Shown: positions 31,160-38,533 of the stretch, piece after piece
How positions within the stretch are numbered: the first letter of the stretch is position 1
How the letters are laid out: each line of letters starts with the position of its first letter
Assembly (NCBI GenBank): GCA_044356555.1
Contig: JBIKWB010000015.1
Coordinates: 61,437-125,436, forward strand
Length of the DNA stretch: 64,000 nt
Direction: 5' to 3'
From: Tous-C4FEB sp044356555
GTDB taxonomy: Bacteria > Verrucomicrobiota > Verrucomicrobiia > Opitutales > Opitutaceae
Translations under genes and position numbers: made by a program
Notes under the pieces: model-generated
What the model saw: the letters and a program-made list of their open reading frames with translations, nothing else
Database searches by the model: none
Told to the model about the DNA's origin: nothing

Positions 31160-33931
31160 ATGATAATTAACCCCTCCACATCACCCCGTCGCGTTGCTCT
31201 GTTTGGATTTCTGGCCGGAGCACTCGCGGCTTCGACCTTACTCGGTCAGGCCGTGTCCGAGCCAGCTGCTCCACGAGCGGCTGCGTCTGAGCAAGCGGTT
31301 CAGCTCTCACCCTTCGTACTTTCGACCGAGCGCGATACGGGTTGGTCGGCCAACGACACGTTGTCGGCCAATCGCACCAAGCAGGCGTTGAAGGACGTGC
31401 CGGTGAACATCGACGCGATCACGGCGGACTTTATCCAAGACCTCGGGCTCTTTTCGGCCGACGATGTCGCGGGCTACGTCGCCAACGTTTATGCGGCTCC
31501 CGTGATGGAAAACGACAACGCCAAGGGCAATTTCGCGTTCCGCGGTCTTAGCCAGACGAATAACGTCAGCCGGAATTACTTCCGTTGGTATATTCCGTCG
31601 GACACCTACAACGTGGAGCGGATCGACTTCGGCAAAGGCTCGAATTCGCTGATCTTCGGCGAGGTCGAACCTGGCGGAAACGGCGCGGTCTTCACGAAGC
31701 GTCCGCGCTATGCGAACTTCGGTGAGGTGATGGCCTTCTACAACAGCGACGGCGCCTACCGCGGGCAGTTGGACTACAACCGGAAAATCGGGTCGAATCT
31801 CGCGCTACGCCTCAACGCCGTGCGCCGGCAGGACCGGACGTTTCAGGACGCCTCCACCTACAAATTTGCCGGCGAAACGATCGCCGCGCTTTGGCAGCCG
31901 TTCAAGAGCACGTCGATCCGCTTGGAAGCCGAGCAAGGCAGCTATGAAAACGCCCGCGGTTTTGCCGGCATTTTTGTGCGCGAGCAGTCGGGCCGAGGAC
32001 TGAGTTTCAACACCGCGGGAACCTACTACACCTCCGACCGCGTTTGGATTCCATCGGCGCCTTTGCCGGCTATCGACCGGGGTGCAGCCAATGGCGTATT
32101 CGGCGGCCAGCCGTCGTTGATCGAAGGCCAGTTCTTTGACGTGCAGATGCGCAATGCCGCCGGGCTCATCGTCGGCACGAAGCGGATCAATGCTTTCCCG
32201 AAAGAATACAACATCCGCGGCTCTTTTGATAATCACTCCCGGCCGTTTCACACCTATTCGTTGACGTTGGAGCAACAACTCGGGCCGATCAGCACCGAGC
32301 TCGCCTATAACTATCAGACGCAGCAGGAGGAGCGGAATGACAACGCTTTCGACCAGACGATCAGTGTCGACGTCAACGGCCGCCCCTTCATCGACTCGTC
32401 GCTCGACCGAAAGCATTTTCGCAACGACGTCCACGCCTTCCGTGGGTCGGCCGTTTATCGCTTCGACCGGTTCAAGTGGATGCAACAAATCCTCGTCGCC
32501 AGCGCCGAGTATCGGGAGGACCAGGTGCTCAATCTGCGTTGGCAGTATTTCAACACGAAGCCGGTTGAGAACGGCACGGCCACGACGATCAACACCACCA
32601 ACGATCGCGGCCGGCTCCGCATTTATCTCGATGATCCGGTTTTCTATTCGCGGGCGATTTTTGACCGCATGAAGCCCGATGTGTTGCCCGTCACCAATGC
32701 CGTCAACATGGTGGCGCTGCGGTATTTTGCCTCCGGCACGTCGGCGACGGACGGCACCGAATGGCGCCAAGCGTATGCGGGCTCGCTCTCGGCCAGCGGC
32801 CGTTACTTCGACGGGAAGCTGCTCTCGCTCTTTGGCGTGCGCAGCGATTTTGGTCGCAGTTGGGACTACCTCGCGCTGCGGAAAGAAGGCCGTTGGAACG
32901 AGGACATCGCGCCGCCGAGCCGCAAGGACGCGTTGCCCGGAGAGTATGTGCAGAACCGCAACCTACGGCTTTCAAATACGAGTTTCACCGGCGGCCTCAC
33001 CTATGTGCTCTCGAAGGACATCAATGTTTACGGCGTCTATTCCGAGTCATTCCGGTTTCAGGACAACCGGACGTTTGATCGGCAGACGATCGGTCCGATC
33101 GACGGCGTGACCAAAGAAGTGGGGCTGAAGGGCACGCTGCTCGACGAGCGCGTCTCCTTTACTTTGGGCGCGTTCGAGATTGACCGGCAAAACGTGGTGC
33201 TGAGTTGGAACAATTTGGTGAGTTTTTCCGACACCCAGACGGAGGACTTGATGAACCCCAACAACGTCCTGCCCGGCGATCCGAATTATAAATATCGCGA
33301 ACCCGGCACGGCGAGCGCCTCCCGGAATTTTACGGCGGTGGAGCAATCCAAAGGCTTCGATCTCACCCTCATGGCCCGCCCGGTGAAAGGGATGCAGCTC
33401 CGGCTCACGGTCGGACACGCCAAAGTCTCGAGCCAGCCGAATTTGACGTCGTTCCGCGGTTACTATGAGGCCGCGTCGAAGCGGCCTGACGAGAGCCCCA
33501 CGCTGCTGCTGGACGCCAAGAACCTGCTCGACACCCTCGACAATTCTGCCGGCGCCACCGGGGCCCGGGCCGCTCCGTGGTCCGCGAGCTGGGTGGTCGA
33601 TTACGCGTTCGCCAAAGACGCGCCCGACGTCCTGCGGGGCGTGCGCATGGGCGTAAACGGTATCTGGCGTGATGACTATCTCTTCGGGGTGCCCAACCGC
33701 CAAAAGATGATCGGTGGTTCGTCCCATCTCGTGCATGCCTATGTCATGCGCGATCAGAAAATCTGGGGCCAGCAGACGCGCATTCGGGTCGGCGTCAGGA
33801 ATCTGGTGGACCTCGAAAATAACGATGTCCGCAAGACCAGTTTCACCACGCTCGCGAGCGGCGCGAACGTCTACCGCTTTTCCTATGTGATGCCGCCGCA
33901 ATACAGCGCGGAGGTCACCGTCAAATTCTGA
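31160..33931 (+). CDS. TonB-dependent receptor, tandem copy 3
   Basis: 923 residues. Signal peptide RRVALFGFLAGALAASTLLG is closely related to that of copy 2. Box AVQLSPFVLSTERDTGWSA, shared plug text WSANDTLSANRTKQALKDVP, barrel ending EVTVKF. It is separated from copy 2 by a strong terminator and is followed after 13 bp by the sulfatases, so it probably heads the sulfatase transcript from its own promoter. The most divergent of the three copies. Confidence 0.92.
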   Translation: MIINPSTSPRRVALFGFLAGALAASTLLGQAVSEPAAPRAAASEQAVQLSPFVLSTERDTGWSANDTLSANRTKQALKDVPVNIDAITADFIQDLGLFSADDVAGYVANVYAAPVMENDNAKGNFAFRGLSQTNNVSRNYFRWYIPSDTYNVERIDFGKGSNSLIFGEVEPGGNGAVFTKRPRYANFGEVMAFYNSDGAYRGQLDYNRKIGSNLALRLNAVRRQDRTFQDASTYKFAGETIAALWQPFKSTSIRLEAEQGSYENARGFAGIFVREQSGRGLSFNTAGTYYTSDRVWIPSAPLPAIDRGAANGVFGGQPSLIEGQFFDVQMRNAAGLIVGTKRINAFPKEYNIRGSFDNHSRPFHTYSLTLEQQLGPISTELAYNYQTQQEERNDNAFDQTISVDVNGRPFIDSSLDRKHFRNDVHAFRGSAVYRFDRFKWMQQILVASAEYREDQVLNLRWQYFNTKPVENGTATTINTTNDRGRLRIYLDDPVFYSRAIFDRMKPDVLPVTNAVNMVALRYFASGTSATDGTEWRQAYAGSLSASGRYFDGKLLSLFGVRSDFGRSWDYLALRKEGRWNEDIAPPSRKDALPGEYVQNRNLRLSNTSFTGGLTYVLSKDINVYGVYSESFRFQDNRTFDRQTIGPIDGVTKEVGLKGTLLDERVSFTLGAFEIDRQNVVLSWNNLVSFSDTQTEDLMNPNNVLPGDPNYKYREPGTASASRNFTAVEQSKGFDLTLMARPVKGMQLRLTVGHAKVSSQPNLTSFRGYYEAASKRPDESPTLLLDAKNLLDTLDNSAGATGARAAPWSASWVVDYAFAKDAPDVLRGVRMGVNGIWRDDYLFGVPNRQKMIGGSSHLVHAYVMRDQKIWGQQTRIRVGVRNLVDLENNDVRKTSFTTLASGANVYRFSYVMPPQYSAEVTVKF

Positions 33932-33944
33932 CCGAGTTCTCTTT

Positions 33945-35273
33945 ATGAAACGTTTCCCCTATCTCCTTTCCCTGCTCGTCGCGACGGCCTCGGCGTTGGT
34001 TGCGGCCACCGCTCCGACGCCCGCCAAGCCCAATATCATCTTCATCCTCGCCGACGATTACGGCATCGGCGAAGTCGGTTGCTACGGGGCCGACAATTAC
34101 AAGACGCCGAACATCGACGCGCTCGCTCGCGGCGGCACACGCTACACCCACGGCTACACGATCTCGCTGTGCGGACCCTCGCGGGCGCAGATTCTCACCG
34201 GCCGCTACGGCTTTCGCACCGGTGGCAGCAATCAGGATGCGGTGGGTGAAATCTCGCCGGCCAAGGAGACGTTGATCCCGGGGGTGCTAAAACCCGCCGG
34301 CTACGTCACGACGATGATCGGCAAGTGGAGCCAGTTCTCACGGCAACCGTCGGATTTTGGTTTCGACGATTATCTGCGCTACGCCGGCAGCGGGGCCTAC
34401 TGGAACACCCAGGAACGGGTGAAAACTTACGTGGTCAACGGCGAGACCCGCCCCCTGCGGGACAAAGAATACATGCCCGACCTGATGCACGGGCACTTGA
34501 TCGACTTCATCACGAAACACCGCGACCGGCCGTTTTACGCCCATTACTCGCTGTCGCACACGCACGGTGAGATTTTGCCGACGCCCGACAGTGCGCCGGA
34601 CAGCAAAGACCACTATACCGACAATGTGGTCTACATGGATAAGCTTGTCGGTAAACTGATGGCCGAGCTCGACCGGCTGAAGCTGCGCGAGAAAACGCTC
34701 GTGATTTTCTTCGGTGACAACGGCACCACCGGCGGTCGTTCCGACCGCGCCACCATCGGCGGCCGACCACTGACCGGAGCCAAGGGCTCGATGCTCGATG
34801 GCGGCGGTCGCGTGCCGATGATCGTCAGCTGGCCGGGCGCCACGCCGGCGGGAAAAGTCTCCGCCGATCTCGTGGATTCGAGCGATTTCCTCCCGACGTT
34901 TGCCGCATTGGCCGGCGCGAAGCTTCCGGAGAACACCGTGATCGATGGCCGCAGTTTTGCGGCCCAATTGCGCGGTGAAAAAGGTGAGCCGCGTCCTTGG
35001 GTCTTCCACCAGCTCGCGCGCAACTGGTATGTCCGCGAAGCCGGTTGGAAACTCAATCAGGCCGGTGAACTGTTCGACATGAGCGACGCGCCGTTTGCTG
35101 AGAAACTCGTCGCCGCCGACACGAAAGACGTCGCCGCCGTCGCTGCCCGGAAACGCCTTCAAGCCGCACTCGACCAGCTCAATCCCGCCGGTGGCATCCC
35201 GGACACCGGCGACGAGTCCGGCCGCCACGCGAAGAACGTCGAGCGCAAGTCCAAGCGGGAAAAAGCCAAGTAA
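33945..35273 (+). CDS. Secreted sulfatase 1 (arylsulfatase type)
   Basis: 442 residues with a signal peptide (about 1-21). Metal ligands Asp37-Asp38 (ILADDYG), catalytic Cys76 in CGPSRAQILTGRY, the site oxidised to formylglycine, and a later FFGDNGTTGGRSD metal motif. Alkaline-phosphatase superfamily, S1 type. It removes sulfate esters from a glycan in the periplasm or outside the cell. Thirteen bp after receptor copy 3. The lysine-rich C-terminal tail (KNVERKSKREKAK) is unusual. Confidence 0.92.
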   Translation: MKRFPYLLSLLVATASALVAATAPTPAKPNIIFILADDYGIGEVGCYGADNYKTPNIDALARGGTRYTHGYTISLCGPSRAQILTGRYGFRTGGSNQDAVGEISPAKETLIPGVLKPAGYVTTMIGKWSQFSRQPSDFGFDDYLRYAGSGAYWNTQERVKTYVVNGETRPLRDKEYMPDLMHGHLIDFITKHRDRPFYAHYSLSHTHGEILPTPDSAPDSKDHYTDNVVYMDKLVGKLMAELDRLKLREKTLVIFFGDNGTTGGRSDRATIGGRPLTGAKGSMLDGGGRVPMIVSWPGATPAGKVSADLVDSSDFLPTFAALAGAKLPENTVIDGRSFAAQLRGEKGEPRPWVFHQLARNWYVREAGWKLNQAGELFDMSDAPFAEKLVAADTKDVAAVAARKRLQAALDQLNPAGGIPDTGDESGRHAKNVERKSKREKAK

Positions 35274-35304
35274 TCGATCAGGTCAGCTCCGTTTTCCTCC
35301 ATTT

Positions 35305-36858
35305 ATGACCATCTTCCTCCGAATTCTCGCGCTGGCATTGCTGCCTGTCTTGGTCCGCGGTGCCGACCGCCCTAATATTCTCTTCATCGCCGTTGATGAC
35401 CTCCGGCCCGAGTTCGGTGCTTATGGGGCCGATTACATCAAGAGCCCTAACCTCGACCGGCTCGCCAAATCGGGCATCACGTTCCAGCGGGCCTATTGCC
35501 AGCAGGCCGTGTGCTCGCCGACGCGGACCAGTATTTTGACCGGCACCCGGCCCGATACGAACAAGGTTTGGGACTTGGAGACACACTTCCGCGTCGCCCT
35601 GCCCAACGTGGTCACCCTCGGCCAACACTTCAAAAATCACGGCTACTTCGTCCAAGGCATGGGCAAGATTTACCACGGCAGCCTCGACGACGCGCCGAGC
35701 TGGTCGGTTCCGTGGGGCACGCCAAAAGCCGACACCTATGCGCTGCCGGAAAACGTCAAACTGAACGCCCGCCGCTACGGGGTCGACCCCGACGGCGCCA
35801 ATAACCCCGAGGCGAAAGCCAAAGGGAAAGGCAAAGCCAAGGCCGCCGCCAGTGCCGCGCCGACCATCCCCGATTCGATGCCCGCACGGAAAAATATCCG
35901 TGGGCCCGCGTTCGAAAGCGCCGATGTGCCGGATAACTTTTTCCAAGACGGTAAAGTTGCCGAACTGGCGGTCTCGACGTTGCAGGACATGAGCAAGAAA
36001 AAGGAGCCCTTCTTCCTCGCGGTCGGCTTTGTAAAGCCGCATCTGCCGTTCGTCGCACCGAAGAAATACTGGGACCTCTACGACCCGGCGAAGATCGAGC
36101 TCGCGCCGAATAAATTCCGCCCGAAGGACGCGCCCGACTACTCTATCTTACCCGGCGGCGAACTGCGCAATTACCACGGCATTCCCGAAGGTTCGGTGCC
36201 CGACGACCTCGCCCGGCAGCTCAAGCACGGCTATTATGCCTCGATCAGCTACATGGACGCGCAGGTCGGCAAATTGCTCGACGAACTCGACCGGCTCGAT
36301 CTCCGCAAGAACACGATCATCGTGCTCTGGGGCGACCACGGCTGGAAACTCGGCGAGCACGACGCGTGGTGCAAACACACCACGACCGAGAACGACACCA
36401 ACACCGCCTTGCTCCTCTCCGTCCCCGGCATGCAGCACGCGGGCGCGAAAACGAAATCCATCGTCGAGTTCGTGGACATCTATCCGACCTTGGTTGAGTT
36501 CGCCGGCCTTCCGTTGCCCTCCCATCTCGAAGGCATCAGCTTCAAACCGGTGGTCGAGAATCCCACGCGCCCTTGGAAGACGGCCGCCTTTAGCCAATAT
36601 CCGCGGAACGCCGGCAGGTCAGGCGCGGGAGCGCTTATGGGTTACTCGATGCGCACCGAGCGCTACCGCTTCACGGTCTGGGTCGGCCGCGATGATCACA
36701 CCAAGATCGATGCGATCGAACTCTACGACCACCAGCTTGACCCGCAGGAGAACTTCAACGTCGCCAAGGTCCCGGCCAACGGCGAACTCGTCGAACAACT
36801 CATGGCCCAGTGGCGCAAAGGCTGGCAGGGCGCGAAGCCGGTGCTGGCCAAACGATAG
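35305..36858 (+). CDS. Secreted sulfatase 2 (iduronate-2-sulfatase-like)
   Basis: 517 residues from the ATG at 35305, which begins a signal peptide (to about 20). Asp31-Asp32 (AVDDLRPEFGAYG), Cys70 in CSPTRTSILTGTRPDT, and WGDHGWKLGEH as the second metal motif match the iduronate-2-sulfatase branch. Residues about 172-200 are a Lys/Ala-rich insertion (AKAKGKGKAKAAASAA). Second in a three-sulfatase series, so the target glycan probably carries several sulfate positions. The true sugar is not determined. Confidence 0.9.
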   Translation: MTIFLRILALALLPVLVRGADRPNILFIAVDDLRPEFGAYGADYIKSPNLDRLAKSGITFQRAYCQQAVCSPTRTSILTGTRPDTNKVWDLETHFRVALPNVVTLGQHFKNHGYFVQGMGKIYHGSLDDAPSWSVPWGTPKADTYALPENVKLNARRYGVDPDGANNPEAKAKGKGKAKAAASAAPTIPDSMPARKNIRGPAFESADVPDNFFQDGKVAELAVSTLQDMSKKKEPFFLAVGFVKPHLPFVAPKKYWDLYDPAKIELAPNKFRPKDAPDYSILPGGELRNYHGIPEGSVPDDLARQLKHGYYASISYMDAQVGKLLDELDRLDLRKNTIIVLWGDHGWKLGEHDAWCKHTTTENDTNTALLLSVPGMQHAGAKTKSIVEFVDIYPTLVEFAGLPLPSHLEGISFKPVVENPTRPWKTAAFSQYPRNAGRSGAGALMGYSMRTERYRFTVWVGRDDHTKIDAIELYDHQLDPQENFNVAKVPANGELVEQLMAQWRKGWQGAKPVLAKR

Positions 36859-36867
36859 TCGTCACCA

Positions 36868-38322
36868 ATGACCAAGTTCAGATCGGTTCTCCTGACGTTC
36901 GGTTTTGCCGCCGGTGTGAGTGTGGCGATGGCCGCCGCTGCGGGCCCGAAGTCGCCCAACGTGCTGTTCATCGTCGTCGACGATCTGAACCTCGCGCTCG
37001 GCTGCTACGGCGACCCCGTGGCGAAGACGCCCCACATCGACCGGCTGGCCGCGCGCGGGGTACGGTTCGACCGCGCGTATGCCCAGTATCCGCTCTGTAA
37101 TCCGAGCCGGGTTTCGTTTCTGAGCGGACGCCGTCCGGAGACGAGCGGCGTGTATATCCTGACCACACCGGCGCGCACCGCGTTGCCCGATGCGGTCATG
37201 TTGCCGCAGTTTTTTAGACAAAAAGGATATTTCAGCGCGGGCGCCGGGAAAATCTCCCACAGCGCCAAAGTGAGCGACGAAGCGTCGTGGGATTCCTACG
37301 ACGACCGGCCGGCGAGCGACCCGGAGGAGAAAGCGGCGATCGAGGCACGTTACGGCTCCGCCGGAAAGCCCGGCGACGGTCGGCCCGCGTCCCATGTGTT
37401 GTCCAGCGATGGCGCGGGCACGCGGGATGGGCGCAACGTCCGGACGATCACTCGGCTGATGGCGGAGCAACATGCCGCCGGGAGGCCGTTCTTTTTGGCC
37501 GCGGGCCTCCACCTGCCGCACTTGCCGTGGACTGCGCCGAAGAAATTTTTCGACCTGTATCCGCCGGGCAGCCTGACCCCGAAACCCGAGCCCGCATTGG
37601 TGGACGTGCCGCCGATCGCGTTACAGACGGAGCTTTCGGGTTTCGCCCAACCCGATTCGCGCGAAGCGGCGATACGCGGCTATTACGCGTGCGTGTCGTT
37701 TACCGATGCCCACGTTGGGCTGCTGATGGACGAGCTCGACCGACTCGATCTCTGGAAGACGACCGTGGTGGTGCTCATCAGCGACCACGGCTTTCATCTC
37801 GGCGACCACGGTGGTTTGTGGGCGAAACTGAGCGCGTTCGACGCCGCGACGCGCGTGCCGATGGTGGTGGCCGGGGCGGGAGTCCCGGCGGGCAAGGTGC
37901 TGGCTGAGCCGGTTGAGTTGATCGACGTCTTCCCCACCTTGGTCGAACTCGGCGGCTTTTCCCCGCCGCCCGGGTTGGAGGGCCGCTCGCTCGTGACCGC
38001 GATGCAGGGTCGGCCGTCGACCGGCTTCCGGCCGGCGTCGAGCATGGTTTACCATTACGACCAGGCTAAAAAGAGCGACGTGCTCGGCCGCAGCGTGATC
38101 GCGGCGGACTGGCGCTACACCGAGTGGGATGGCGGCAAAGCGGGTCGGGAACTCTACTGGCGCGCCGACGACCCCATGGAGTATCGTAATCGCGCAGGAG
38201 ACCCGAAGCTCACCGCCGCGCTTAACGCTGGAGCGGCTTATCTCCAAAACGCCCCAATTCCTAAGCCAGGCCCGGCCAATCGCCCCCGGGCCTTGCTCGA
38301 GGCGGCGCGGAAAAATCCCTGA
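36868..38322 (+). CDS. Secreted sulfatase 3 (iduronate-2-sulfatase-like)
   Basis: 484 residues, signal peptide about 1-25. Asp38-Asp39 (VVDDLNLALGCYG), Cys77 in CNPSRVSFLSGRRPET, SDHGFHLGDHGGLWAK as metal motif, and GLHLPHLPW, typical of the iduronate-2-sulfatase branch. It starts 9 bp after sulfatase 2. No sulfatase-maturating enzyme is in the window, so formylglycine formation depends on a gene elsewhere. Confidence 0.92.
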   Translation: MTKFRSVLLTFGFAAGVSVAMAAAAGPKSPNVLFIVVDDLNLALGCYGDPVAKTPHIDRLAARGVRFDRAYAQYPLCNPSRVSFLSGRRPETSGVYILTTPARTALPDAVMLPQFFRQKGYFSAGAGKISHSAKVSDEASWDSYDDRPASDPEEKAAIEARYGSAGKPGDGRPASHVLSSDGAGTRDGRNVRTITRLMAEQHAAGRPFFLAAGLHLPHLPWTAPKKFFDLYPPGSLTPKPEPALVDVPPIALQTELSGFAQPDSREAAIRGYYACVSFTDAHVGLLMDELDRLDLWKTTVVVLISDHGFHLGDHGGLWAKLSAFDAATRVPMVVAGAGVPAGKVLAEPVELIDVFPTLVELGGFSPPPGLEGRSLVTAMQGRPSTGFRPASSMVYHYDQAKKSDVLGRSVIAADWRYTEWDGGKAGRELYWRADDPMEYRNRAGDPKLTAALNAGAAYLQNAPIPKPGPANRPRALLEAARKNP

Positions 38323-38378
38323 GCGGGCTCGCCATTCGCGGGCACGCGATGGGCGGAGAGCTCACTTTTTTCGCGTTT

Positions 38379-38391
38379 TGCAACGCTTGCA
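38379..38391. promoter_or_regulatory. Palindrome upstream of the TonB receptor at 38534
   Basis: TGCAACGCTTGCA, perfect 5-bp arms around CGC, within TTTTGCAACGCTTGCATAAA. It resembles a LacI/PurR-type operator and lies about 145 bp before the receptor start. No regulator gene is adjacent, so the binder is unknown. Confidence 0.4.
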
Positions 38392-38533
38392 TAAATACCG
38401 GTTTGCGTGACCGGTCTCTTCTGAGGCCAATGCCCCTCGGTCTCGACTCAGTCCCTTCCCAACTCCGCCTCCGTCCGGTCTTGGGTCGTTGTTACCTTCA
38501 TCATCCTGCCGCTTTGGCCCCCTTTTTTACCAA

